NCBI RefSeq assembly: GCF_003339865.1
Contig: NZ_QPKV01000008.1
Span: 62,001-126,000 of the forward strand
Source: Pedobacter chinensis
GTDB taxonomy: Bacteria > Bacteroidota > Bacteroidia > Sphingobacteriales > Sphingobacteriaceae
DNA: 64,000 bases
Reading direction: 5' to 3'
Of this stretch, positions 35,353-43,590 are shown in pieces. Numbering within the stretch: position 1 is the stretch's first letter; each line of letters starts with the position of its first letter. Both the position numbers and the translations under genes were made by a program. A model generated the notes under the pieces. The model had not been told where the DNA came from and ran no database searches. It saw only the letters and a list, made by a program, of their open reading frames with translations.

Positions 35353-36228
35353 ATGATGTTATCAAGAAGAAATTTTATAATCAGTAGTGGTTTAGCTGCA
35401 GCGGCGGCGCTGTTAGTTCCGTCATTTGCCTGTGTAGCCGATAGAAAAGCAGTAGGTTTACAGCTTTATTCTTTAAGAGATGAATTGCCTAAAGATTTAA
35501 AAGGTACCATTGAAAAAGTTGCAAAAGCTGGTTTTACGGAAGTAGAAACTTATGGTTTTTCAATCAATGATCAGTTCTGGGGCTTAACACCTGCCGATTT
35601 CAAAAAACTTCTTGATGCCAACGGACTAAAAGCTGTGAGTGGGCACTATGGCTTGGGTACATATTTAGCTGATGGAAATACTGACGAATTAAAAGCTGCT
35701 ATTGCTGCTGCAAAAGTTTTAGGTAGTGAGTATGTGACTATTCCCTGGTTAGATGAAGATATTAGAAAGAATGCTGATGATTACAAAAAAATTGCCTTAA
35801 AAATAAATGAGGCTGGCAAAATGTGTAAGGATGCTGGTTTAAGATTGGCCTATCATAATCATAACTTTGAATTTGACCCACAAGGAGAAACTACTGGCTA
35901 TCAAATTTTACTGACGGAAACAGATCAGAACCTGGTGGATTTTGAATTGGATTTATACTGGGTTGTTCGCTCAGGAAATGATCCAATTAAATTGTTTACA
36001 GATAACCCAGGCCGTTTTACCATGTGGCACGTAAAAGATATGGATAAAACAGATCCTGCGTTGAACGCTGAAATTGGAACCGGATCAATTGATTTCAAAA
36101 CCGTTTTTGCTGATGCCAAACTATCAGGCATGAAACATTTCTTTGTAGAGCACGAAACCAATTACAAGCCTAATCCTATTGAGTCGGTTGCCGCAAGTTG
36201 TAAATATATCAAGAAAGAACTAATCTAA
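35353..36228 (+). CDS. Exported sugar phosphate isomerase/epimerase-like TIM-barrel protein, copy 1
   Basis: A protein of 291 residues with a Tat-like signal (LSRRNFIISSGLAAAAALLVPSFAC); the cysteine could also be a lipidation site. GLQLYSLRDELPKDLKGTIEKVAKAGFTEVETYGF, AYHNHNFEFDP, FELDLYWVVRSG, MWHVKDMD and HFFVEHE supply the barrel strands and metal ligands. It is closely related to the next gene, a tandem duplication. Exported members are suspected to be lyases or isomerases for 3-keto-glycosides. Confidence 0.87.
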   Translation: MMLSRRNFIISSGLAAAAALLVPSFACVADRKAVGLQLYSLRDELPKDLKGTIEKVAKAGFTEVETYGFSINDQFWGLTPADFKKLLDANGLKAVSGHYGLGTYLADGNTDELKAAIAAAKVLGSEYVTIPWLDEDIRKNADDYKKIALKINEAGKMCKDAGLRLAYHNHNFEFDPQGETTGYQILLTETDQNLVDFELDLYWVVRSGNDPIKLFTDNPGRFTMWHVKDMDKTDPALNAEIGTGSIDFKTVFADAKLSGMKHFFVEHETNYKPNPIESVAASCKYIKKELI

Positions 36229-36235
36229 ACTGAAG

Positions 36236-37105
36236 ATGAATTCAAGAAGAACTTTTATAAAACAAGCAGGACTAGCAGCAGGAGCAGCATTGCTGGTTCC
36301 ATCTTTTGCTTTTAAAAGAATAAATAAAAATGTGGGTTTACAATTATATACTTTGCGTGAGGAATTACCCAAAGATGTAAAAGGCGTAATTGAAAAAGTT
36401 GCCCAGGCTGGTTATAAAGAAGTAGAAACCTATGGTTTTTATAAAGGAAAATTCTGGGATTTATCAGCAAAAGAATTCAAAGCCTTATTAAGTGCCAACG
36501 GCCTTAAAGCACCCAGCGGACATTATGGTATGGACCAATTTTCCAGAACCGGCAAAACCGATAATCTTAAAGCTGATATGGAGGCCTGTGCAATCATTGG
36601 TGGAAAATATTTTACCATTGCCGGCGCCCATGTGGATATGAGTAAAGGTATAGATGGTTTCAAAAAAACTGCTAATGATTTTAATAAAGTAGCAGAATTG
36701 GCAAAAGCATCAGGATTAAAGTTTGCTTATCACAATCATGATTTCGAGTTTAAAAAATTTGAAGATACTACAGGCTACGATGTTTATCTAAGTGAAACAG
36801 ATAAAAATCTGGTCAATTTTGAGATGGATTTATATTGGGTTGTGCGTTCAGGAAATGATCCTCTCGCGCTATTTAAAAAATATCCAGGTCGTTTCCCCAT
36901 GTGGCATGTAAAGGATATGGACAAAGCAAAACCAGAATGGAATACAGAGATTGGAAAAGGTTCGATTGACTTTAAAAGCATTTTTGCACAAGCAAAGCTT
37001 TCGGGCATGAAACATTTTTTTGTAGAACATGAAAGTAATTATAAACCAGATCCAATTGGTTCGATAAAAACAAGCTGCGATTATATTAAAGCTAACCTGG
37101 TTTAG
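36236..37105 (+). CDS. Exported sugar phosphate isomerase/epimerase-like TIM-barrel protein, copy 2
   Basis: A paralogue of the preceding protein, 289 residues, with signal SRRTFIKQAGLAAGAALLVPSFAF but no cysteine at the cleavage site, so probably soluble instead of lipid-anchored. It shares GLQLYTLREELPKDVKGVIEKVAQAGYKEVETYGF, AYHNHDFEF, DLYWVVRSGNDPLALF and HVKDMDKA with copy 1. The seven-base spacing shows co-transcription. The main differences lie in the 95-140 region, which may alter substrate. It is the last gene of the sugar-oxidation locus. Confidence 0.87.
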   Translation: MNSRRTFIKQAGLAAGAALLVPSFAFKRINKNVGLQLYTLREELPKDVKGVIEKVAQAGYKEVETYGFYKGKFWDLSAKEFKALLSANGLKAPSGHYGMDQFSRTGKTDNLKADMEACAIIGGKYFTIAGAHVDMSKGIDGFKKTANDFNKVAELAKASGLKFAYHNHDFEFKKFEDTTGYDVYLSETDKNLVNFEMDLYWVVRSGNDPLALFKKYPGRFPMWHVKDMDKAKPEWNTEIGKGSIDFKSIFAQAKLSGMKHFFVEHESNYKPDPIGSIKTSCDYIKANLV

Positions 37106-37175
37106 TTTTTCTCCTTCTGGCCGTAGCATCTCTGGTCGTAGCGTCTCGCTACGACCCTAAAAAATCTCATTTCAT

Positions 37176-37192
37176 CAAACAAAATCTATTTT
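37176..37192 (-). pseudogene. Relic of a RAYT gene 3' end (copy 1)
   Basis: After a type A hairpin and CCCTAAAAAATCTCATTTCA, this stretch repeats the last codons of the transposase gene at 38422 (IDFV-stop on the minus strand). The junction order, hairpin then gene tail, is the same as at the intact gene. Confidence 0.65.
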
Positions 37193-37308
37193 AACTTCCT
37201 GGTCGTAGCGTCTCGCTACGTCCCTAAGAAAAACCATTAAAATCTTTAGGTCAGGAACACTTTCTGGTCGTAGCGTCTCGCTAAGACCCTAAAAAATCTC
37301 ATTTTCAT

Positions 37309-37340
37309 CAAACAAAATCTATTTCAATAATATCTCTTTG
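37309..37340 (-). pseudogene. Relic of a RAYT gene 3' end (copy 2)
   Basis: A longer copy of the transposase tail: on the minus strand it encodes DIIEIDFV-stop, against SIIEIDFV-stop in the intact gene, and it is again preceded by a REP hairpin and CCCTAAAAAATCTCAT. Beyond 37340 the similarity ends. Confidence 0.7.
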
Positions 37341-37586
37341 TGGTTGTAAATGCAAGAAGATCACGGATGCTCGGTTGAAGAACAAAAATTACAGGAAAAG
37401 AAATCAAGATGAAAGCCAGTTCAAACTCCAAATTATAATATTAATCGAAAAATTAAATTTGCTGACTAATTTGAACAAATCAGGAATATTTTATAAAATT
37501 GTTTATTCATTTACAATAGCCTGAGCTTGTTATATATTTCAGAAGGCCAATAATCATTTATAGTAAATAATTCAAAACTTGTTTAG

Positions 37587-37626
37587 TATCTTTAATTTTA
37601 TCTATTGGGATAAAAATTAAAGATAT
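37587..37626. repeat. Inverted repeat upstream of a small ORF
   Basis: TATCTTTAATTTTATC and GATAAAAATTAAAGATA are near-perfect complements around a 7-base loop, ending 6 bases before the ATG of the 52-residue ORF. It could form an mRNA stem covering the leader. Confidence 0.65.
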
Positions 37627-37632
37627 ATAATT

Positions 37633-37791
37633 ATGCTATTTTTCGCCGCTCCATTGTTCTTTATTGCTTTTATTGGTTGGATAATTTATGCTAGTCTTAT
37701 TAAGAAGAATTTAAAACAAAATATGCCATTATTTTATATCGGCTGCATTTTCAGCGTTATTTGGATTGTCATAGTTTTCATTGCCCTCTAA
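37633..37791 (+). CDS. Small hydrophobic protein, two predicted membrane helices
   Basis: An ORF of 52 codons that sits between REP clusters. It begins MLFFAAPLFFIAFIGWIIYA, then a short basic turn (SLIKKNLKQN), then a second hydrophobic stretch (LFYIGCIFSVIWIVIVFIAL). The K-rich loop between two helices suggests a small inner-membrane protein. I do not recognise the family. A strong inverted repeat directly upstream hints at post-transcriptional control. Coding status is uncertain because it is short and has no obvious promoter. Confidence 0.45.
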   Translation: MLFFAAPLFFIAFIGWIIYASLIKKNLKQNMPLFYIGCIFSVIWIVIVFIAL

Positions 37792-38421
37792 ACATTTGAG
37801 TTCGTTTTTACTTCAACACTTTGTTATGGCCAGTCAAGAGTGTAACTGCCTATTTCATGAAGTGACATTTTCCTTTTTTCTGGTCGTAGCGTCTCGCTAA
37901 GATCCTAAAAAAACCATTAAAATTTAGGTCAGGATACCACAATTTCAATTACAAATCTCTATTTTAAGTCGTAGTGGGACGCTACAACTAGTGATGGCTA
38001 TTTTTTCTGGTTGTAGCGTCTCTCTAAGACCCTAAGAAAACCCATTAAAATCTTTAGGTCAAAATACCACAATTTCAATTACAAGTCGTAGCGGGACGCT
38101 ACAACTAGTGATGGCTATTTTTTCTGGTCGTAGCGTCTCGCTACGACCCTAAGAAAAACTATTAAAATTTAGGTCAGAATACCACAATTTCAATTACAAG
38201 TCGTAGCGGGACGCTACAACTTGTGATGGCTATTTTTTCTGGTCGTAGCGTCTCGCTACGACCCTAAGAAAAACTATTAAAATTTAGGTCAGAATACCAC
38301 AATTTCAATTACAAGTCGTAGCGGGACGCTACAACTAGTGATGGCTATTTTTTCTGGTTGTAGCGTCTTTTCTCTGGTCGTAGCGTCTCGCTACGACCCT
38401 AAGAAAATCTTATTTTGAACA

Positions 38422-38973
38422 TCAAACAAAATCTATTTCAATAATACTCTTACCAAAATCAGAATAATCTTTAGCACTACTATGCAACCAATAATGCGGT
38501 TCTTCAACTAAACCAGCAATAACTGGATTTTGATGAATATAATTTATTCTTTGATCCAGAATAAAATTTGTGTTTAATTCAATTGGGTGATTATGTTGCT
38601 GCCAGAATTGAAAATCATTATTCCTTTTATTTATTTGCCCAGCATCTCTCATCATTTTTAAAAACCATTCCCTTCTGCTTTCTGTAAAATCAGTTTCCAA
38701 TGTTTTCCTAATCGTTCTTGATGTGAAACTTTTTAAATCCCTTATGATATCTGAAAGAATAAAATTATCCTTTGCACTCATCACAAAATGTACGTGATTA
38801 CTCATTATGCAATAAGCATGAATATTAAGTCCTTTATTGATTTGGCAAAACTTAATTCCATCATATAAAATATCGCGATAAGTATCTCTGGTAAAAATAT
38901 CTGACCAATGTATAACTGTAAAGGTTACGAAGTATAAATTTTGTTGATTTTTAATTGAATATTTTCTCCCCAT
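38422..38973 (-). CDS. REP-associated tyrosine transposase (RAYT, Y1_Tnp / IS200-like)
   Basis: A single-strand DNA transposase-like protein of 183 residues. The HUH motif is H60-V-H62 in HAYCIMSNHVHFVM, and Y145 in INYIHQNPVIAGLV is the probable catalytic tyrosine; DLKSFTSRTIRK lies between. RAYTs are domesticated relatives of IS200/IS605 transposases that act on REP hairpins. Here REP-like hairpins crowd both sides, and pieces of the gene's own 5' and 3' ends occur among them. The reading frame is complete, so the enzyme may be active. Confidence 0.93.
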   Translation of the reverse strand: MGRKYSIKNQQNLYFVTFTVIHWSDIFTRDTYRDILYDGIKFCQINKGLNIHAYCIMSNHVHFVMSAKDNFILSDIIRDLKSFTSRTIRKTLETDFTESRREWFLKMMRDAGQINKRNNDFQFWQQHNHPIELNTNFILDQRINYIHQNPVIAGLVEEPHYWLHSSAKDYSDFGKSIIEIDFV

Positions 38974-39169
38974 TTTTTTGATGATTTATTTTAAGTCGTA
39001 GCGGGACGCTACAACCAGTGATAACCAATGTAAAGGCTACGAAGTAGAGATTTTGTCGATTTTTAATTGAATATTTTCTCTCTATTTTTTTGATGATTTA
39101 TTTTAAGTCGTAGCGGGATGCTACAACCAGTGATAGCCATAACGAGATGCTACAAGCAGCGATAGCTAT
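38974..39169. repeat. REP-like hairpins upstream of the RAYT gene
   Basis: Type B hairpins lie at about 38995-39018 and 39107-39130, with a decayed one near 39140-39155. A segment covering the start of the transposase gene and its leader is duplicated between them. The repeat ends at the stop of the next minus-strand gene. Confidence 0.85.
39024..39085 (-). pseudogene. Relic of a RAYT gene 5' end
   Basis: The minus strand reads ATAGAGAGAAAATATTCAATT and translates as (I)ERKYSIKNRQNLYFVAFT, against MGRKYSIKNQQNLYFVTFT in the intact gene about 112 bp away. The start codon is ATA and the copy stops after about 20 codons, with an 8-bp gap near its end. It is a broken second copy of the transposase start together with its REP-containing leader. 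Confidence 0.8.
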
Positions 39170-41776
39170 TTAATTTAGCTTCCTTGCCAACACAACAGTA
39201 TTTCTAAACCGTTTGGTATTACCTTTTAAATCAAAAACATCAAATAAAACAACATAAATGCCGATGGCAGCTTTTTGTCCGTTGTCATCCAGACCATCCC
39301 AGGTTAAAGTTCCATTTGTGCCGATCGTTTGATTCTTTAACAGCTTTTTAACCAGTCTTCCCTTATCTGAATAAATATTTACAGTGGCTAAACTCGTATT
39401 TTCGGCTACCTGATATTCTAATGCCATCACATCATCGAAACCATCATTATCCGGCGAAAAAGTTTTATTCTTTAACCTTACAAAATTTTCATCTCCAGAT
39501 GATTCCTGGGAGTTTTTATAAGTTGGGGTTGCGAAACCAACGGTAGCCGCAGCCGATTTAAAATTGTTCGGCTCATTGGTGTCAACTCTAAAAGAAACTC
39601 TTTCAATTGAAATTCCATCTTCATCATGAATTAAAGGATGATGAATTTTAGCATTATAATTCAATCTGTCGATTACTATATTATTGCTCAAAAGAATGAC
39701 ACTTCCTTTATCGTTATTGTAAGCTGGCAAAGAAGTGATTTGAACGAAATTATCGGGATTTTGTACAAAATAATTCTGTTTAACATTTAAGGTATCACTG
39801 CTGATTACCCAATAAGTTCCAGGATCGATCAGTAAACTTTTAGTTGAAAGCGACTTTATATTTGCAATAGTACCTTTAGTATCGATATTGGCGAGTTGCA
39901 AATCCTTTAAATCCAAAGGTTGATTGGTATTGTTAAAAATTTCGACAAAATCAACCCCTTTAGGTTTGGGATTAAATAAAACTTCCGAGATTAGAATATC
40001 ATTTTTTGATATCTTTTTTGCCATAAAAATCTGAACACTATTTGCCGAAGGAGAAAGTTGATTACCAGCACAATCTATTAAATCTTTTACATTCAGGGTA
40101 TTCAATACACCTCTAATTAATGGGGTTTTAAATTTTAATGTTACCAATGAAAATTGTGGAGGAGATATAACTGCCTTTAATGGGTAACCAACACCATTGT
40201 TAACAGTATAATTTTGAGCCTGAACAGCAGATAAACTATCTACTGGTTTAGAAAACTGAACTAAAATGGTCACACTATCCACAACCGTAGCTTGAATGAG
40301 CTTTGGAATTTCCGTACTTAATTGCGCGTGAAAAATCGAGTTTTCTTTTCCAGGTGTTCCTCCATCAACATTTGTACTTGAAGACCAGTTTTGACTTCCT
40401 TTACAACTGTTTTTGGGGTCAATCAACTCCAGGCTATATCCTCCCTTTTTCTTTAAGTCATCCCGGTACCAACTATCATAATAAGCTACCTTATCTATAG
40501 TTGTACCTTTTGCATTGCTCAAAGTCAATATATCTTTATCATTATTTAAACTGGGCCATGGCGAAAGACCAATGGTTTTTCCAAATGGTTTAAATAAATT
40601 GGTATCTGCTTTGGCGCATAAAATAATATATTCAGCAGGTTTTATAGTATCGTTTTGAAAAGTATAGGTAGAGGTTTGATCAGAATATTTCCAACCTGCA
40701 GTTAAAATATATTCATTTGTTGTATTCCACAATTCAATAAATTCTTTTTGTGGCAGTCCTTTACTTCCAGTAGGGTTTGCAAAAATCTCATTAATTACCA
40801 CATCTCCAAACTCAGCCAGATATGGTTTAACATAAAAAAAATTAAAAGCTGAATTTGCAGAAATCGTATTCCCTGTTTTATCTTTCACATCATTAATTAT
40901 CAAAGAATAATTTCCACTTAAAAAGCTTTTTTTAAATGTTAATCGATAATTATTTTGATCAATCAGGGAAACATTTTCGGGACTGGAATACCCTCCTGAC
41001 AAAGTATAATTAATGGGTGTTAATCCCGAATTTTGATCAATAGGTTTAGAAAAAGTAACTTCTAAATTATTTTGATCAACCACTGTTACATTTTTTATCG
41101 TTGGCGGGGTAACATCAGGCACTAAATCTTTAACTTCAAAATCATCAAAAATATATTGGCTATACCTCGATGCTGTAGCATACCTGCAATAAACACCGGC
41201 ATAACCAGAAGTAGTGAAAGTTTTATCTGTAACTGAGCCTTCAGGAATAAAATTTTGCCCGCCGTTAACGTCGGTATATAAATTCCATAAACCAGAATCA
41301 TCACGGGTAATTTTGATCCTGGCAGTTAGCACGTTATTGTTTACTCTCGTTTTTTGTGACCCGGTTATTATTCTGGAAGTAGACGTACCTGTTTGCCTGT
41401 ATAAATGAAACCCATCTGTTGAGCCTGTTTCTCCGATTTGAACGAAATACCCATTCAGTGCAGATTTTAAATCCTGCTGATTAGAAGTTAAATAAATCCG
41501 TACAAAATTGGTTGCGGTTGGATCAAAGTTGAGCTTAACAAAAAACTCCCAGCTTGTATTTAAGCTGTTTTGATTGACGGTTGAAAGCGCAAGAATTTGT
41601 GAACCAAGTTGTGGCCCGTTTGATTGTAATTGTTTACCGGCATTTATAAAAAAATAATTTTCATCGCCTTGCCATACAGGGTTTTGAGTAAAATTCCCGT
41701 CTTCAAAGTGATCAGAAAACTGGGAAAATGCAATTTTAGAAAATAACAATAGGGATATAAGCAGAATTTTCTTCAT
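39170..41776 (-). CDS. Large exported protein with lamin tail domains and C-terminal FlgD/CHU_C-like Ig domain
   Basis: An extracellular or surface protein of 868 residues with signal peptide MKKILLISLLLFSKIAFSQ. A laminin/LamG-like region (about 20-215) is followed by Big_5-type Ig-like domains (about 218-315 and 490-580) and two lamin tail domains: GDVVINEIFANPTGSKGLPQKEFIELWN (about 325-470) and NDILISEVLFNPKPKGVDFVEIFNN (about 585-720). The C-terminal FSPDNDGFDDVMAL...GTLTWDGLDDNGQ domain is FlgD-like. The 'SPDNDGxNDxM' theme occurs in many Bacteroidota surface proteins. Function is unknown; adhesion or DNA/polymer binding is possible. Confidence 0.85.
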   Translation of the reverse strand: MKKILLISLLLFSKIAFSQFSDHFEDGNFTQNPVWQGDENYFFINAGKQLQSNGPQLGSQILALSTVNQNSLNTSWEFFVKLNFDPTATNFVRIYLTSNQQDLKSALNGYFVQIGETGSTDGFHLYRQTGTSTSRIITGSQKTRVNNNVLTARIKITRDDSGLWNLYTDVNGGQNFIPEGSVTDKTFTTSGYAGVYCRYATASRYSQYIFDDFEVKDLVPDVTPPTIKNVTVVDQNNLEVTFSKPIDQNSGLTPINYTLSGGYSSPENVSLIDQNNYRLTFKKSFLSGNYSLIINDVKDKTGNTISANSAFNFFYVKPYLAEFGDVVINEIFANPTGSKGLPQKEFIELWNTTNEYILTAGWKYSDQTSTYTFQNDTIKPAEYIILCAKADTNLFKPFGKTIGLSPWPSLNNDKDILTLSNAKGTTIDKVAYYDSWYRDDLKKKGGYSLELIDPKNSCKGSQNWSSSTNVDGGTPGKENSIFHAQLSTEIPKLIQATVVDSVTILVQFSKPVDSLSAVQAQNYTVNNGVGYPLKAVISPPQFSLVTLKFKTPLIRGVLNTLNVKDLIDCAGNQLSPSANSVQIFMAKKISKNDILISEVLFNPKPKGVDFVEIFNNTNQPLDLKDLQLANIDTKGTIANIKSLSTKSLLIDPGTYWVISSDTLNVKQNYFVQNPDNFVQITSLPAYNNDKGSVILLSNNIVIDRLNYNAKIHHPLIHDEDGISIERVSFRVDTNEPNNFKSAAATVGFATPTYKNSQESSGDENFVRLKNKTFSPDNDGFDDVMALEYQVAENTSLATVNIYSDKGRLVKKLLKNQTIGTNGTLTWDGLDDNGQKAAIGIYVVLFDVFDLKGNTKRFRNTVVLARKLN

Positions 41777-41825
41777 ATTTGGGCTTATATCAAATGTTTA
41801 ATAAATATAATAATTAAAATTTAAA

Positions 41826-42815
41826 ATGAAAGTAGCAGTAGTAGGTGCAACCGGATTGGTTGGTACCGTAATGTTAAAAGTATTGGAGGAAAGAAATTTC
41901 CCTTTAACAGAGTTAATTCCCGTAGCATCAGAAAAGAGCGTTGGTAAGGAAATTACTTTTAAGGGCAAGAAGTTCCCAATCGTTAGCATGGATACTGCAA
42001 TCGGCATGAGACCAGACATCGCTTTGTTTTCTGCAGGTGGAAATACTTCATTAGAACACGCACCACGTTTCAAAGAAGCAGGAACAACTGTAATTGATAA
42101 CTCATCAGCCTGGAGAATGGATCCTTCGATTAAATTAATCGTGCCAGAAGTTAATGCTCATGAGCTTTCTATTGATAATAAAATTATTGCAAACCCGAAC
42201 TGTTCTACCATTCAAATGGTAGTGGTTTTAAAACCTTTACACGATAAATATAAAATTAAACGTGTTGTGGTTTCTACTTACCAATCGGTTACAGGAACCG
42301 GCGTTAAAGCGGTTGACCAGTTAATGAATGAACGTAATGGAATTGATGGCCCTAAAGCTTATCCGTACGAAATTGATTTGAATGTTCTTCCTCATATTGA
42401 TGTTTTCATGGAAAACGGATATACCAAGGAAGAAATGAAAATGGTTAAAGAAACGAATAAAATCATGAGCGATGACAGTATTAAAGTTACCGCAACAACC
42501 GTTCGTATTCCGGTTATGGGTGGCCACTCTGAATCGGTTAACATTGAATTTGAAAATGATTTCGATTTAGCAGAAGTTCGCAGCATTTTAGAAAAATCAC
42601 CTGGTGTGATCGTGGTTGATGATGTTGCTAATTTAAAATACCCAATGCCGAAAGATGCACATGAAAAGGATGAAGTTTTTGTAGGACGTATTCGAAGAGA
42701 TGAATCGGCTCCTAAAGCTTTAAACCTTTGGATTGTAGCTGATAATTTACGCAAAGGTGCTGCTACAAACGCAGTTCAAATTGCAGAATACTTAATCCAG
42801 AAAGAATTAGTTTAA
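41826..42815 (+). CDS. asd: Aspartate-semialdehyde dehydrogenase
   Basis: An NADPH-dependent enzyme of 329 residues that reduces aspartyl phosphate to the semialdehyde for lysine/diaminopimelate, threonine and methionine synthesis. It has the nucleotide motif GATGLVG (7-13), active-site cysteine C126 in NPNCSTIQM, and H234 in GGHSESVN. It is monocistronic, divergent from the lamin-tail gene with a 49-bp gap, and ends at a clear terminator. Confidence 0.97.
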   Translation: MKVAVVGATGLVGTVMLKVLEERNFPLTELIPVASEKSVGKEITFKGKKFPIVSMDTAIGMRPDIALFSAGGNTSLEHAPRFKEAGTTVIDNSSAWRMDPSIKLIVPEVNAHELSIDNKIIANPNCSTIQMVVVLKPLHDKYKIKRVVVSTYQSVTGTGVKAVDQLMNERNGIDGPKAYPYEIDLNVLPHIDVFMENGYTKEEMKMVKETNKIMSDDSIKVTATTVRIPVMGGHSESVNIEFENDFDLAEVRSILEKSPGVIVVDDVANLKYPMPKDAHEKDEVFVGRIRRDESAPKALNLWIVADNLRKGAATNAVQIAEYLIQKELV

Positions 42816-42825
42816 AAACAGATCA

Positions 42826-42854
42826 AGCCCGTGCACAAATTCACGGGCTTTTTT
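42826..42854 (+). terminator. Rho-independent terminator of asd
   Basis: AGCCCGTG and CACGGGCT arms around a 9-base loop, followed by TTTTTT, 10 bases after the asd stop codon. Confidence 0.93.
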
Positions 42855-42868
42855 ATGCGCTTTCCATC

Positions 42869-43471
42869 ATGAAAAACATTCCTATAACATTAATTTATGC
42901 AAGATTATTAATTGGTTTCGGAATTATATTACTTAGTTTATTTCATGCAAGCTATTATTCATTTTTAGCCATTACCTTATTATCCATTGGTTTGCTTACT
43001 GATGTTTTTGATGGAATAATCGCAAGAAAATTAAATGTTTCTTCAGAAAAATTAAGAAGATTGGATTCCAGCATCGATCAGGTGTTTTTCATCTCGGTCG
43101 CTATTGCAACTTATATTCAGTGCCCTGATTTCTTCCAGTCTAATCCCGTTAAACTTGCTATTCTAATCGGTGCTGAAGTGCTGATTTACCTTGTTAGTTA
43201 TATTAAATTTAAAAAAGAGATTGCAACGCATTCCATAGGTGCAAAAATCTGGACATTATTTTTGTTTGCAACACTGGTTGAAATCATGGTTCATTGTAAA
43301 TCTACCCTATTATTTGAACTCTGCGTGTGGATTGGACTAGCTACAAGGCTGGAGATTTTAGTAATCGTTTTAACGTTGAGAAGCTGGACAAACGATGTTC
43401 CAACAATTTATCACGCCATAAAATTGAGGCAAGGAAAGGGAATTAAGCGCAATAAATTTTTTAACGGATAA
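42869..43471 (+). CDS. CDP-alcohol phosphatidyltransferase-family membrane protein
   Basis: An integral membrane enzyme of 200 residues with several hydrophobic helices. Such enzymes join a CDP-activated lipid and an alcohol to make phospholipids. The signature D-x2-DG-x2-AR-x8-G-x3-D-x3-D is present as D45, D48-G49, A52-R53, D66 and D70, but the glycine before the last two aspartates is L62. The four metal-binding aspartates are intact. The gene follows the asd terminator by 14 bases. Its alcohol substrate cannot be told from sequence. Confidence 0.85.
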   Translation: MKNIPITLIYARLLIGFGIILLSLFHASYYSFLAITLLSIGLLTDVFDGIIARKLNVSSEKLRRLDSSIDQVFFISVAIATYIQCPDFFQSNPVKLAILIGAEVLIYLVSYIKFKKEIATHSIGAKIWTLFLFATLVEIMVHCKSTLLFELCVWIGLATRLEILVIVLTLRSWTNDVPTIYHAIKLRQGKGIKRNKFFNG

Positions 43472-43484
43472 CCATCTTCCTATT

Positions 43485-43577
43485 ATAAATTATGTATAAA
43501 AAAGGGATTGTAATCACTAAATTATATATAAAAAAAGTGATTATAATCACTAAATTACATATAAAAAAGGGATTGCG
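43485..43577. repeat. Three tandem 33-bp repeats with a perfect palindrome, in front of a DUF4143 ATPase
   Basis: Three head-to-tail copies (43485-43517, 43518-43550, 43551-43577) follow the pattern TAAATTAtrTATAAAAAA-GrGATTrtAATCAC. The middle copy ends in GTGATTATAATCAC (43537-43550), a perfect 14-bp palindrome; the first has one arm altered and the third is truncated. They end 14 bp before a good -7 element, so they look like operator or activator sites. Confidence 0.8.
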
Positions 43578-43590
43578 ATTTTATTTTAAC

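Larger units (their letters stand above)
37106..38421. repeat. REP-like hairpin array downstream of the RAYT gene
   Basis: Two hairpin types recur. Type A has arms GGTCGTAGCG and CGCTACGACC around TCT (for example 37134-37156, with variants near 37201, 37266, 37882, 38122, 38237 and 38379). Type B has arms GTCGTAGCG and CGCTACAAC around GGA (near 38084, 38199 and 38314). At 38081, 38196 and 38311 they are arranged in direct 115-bp units holding one B and one A, like a BIME. They fill most of the gap between the sugar locus and the transposase gene. The non-repeated stretch 37341-37580 shows nothing recognisable. Confidence 0.92.

Noticed and set aside
41777..41825. Lysine-type riboswitch before asd
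   Set aside because: The gap to the divergent gene is only 49 bp, too short for the aptamer.
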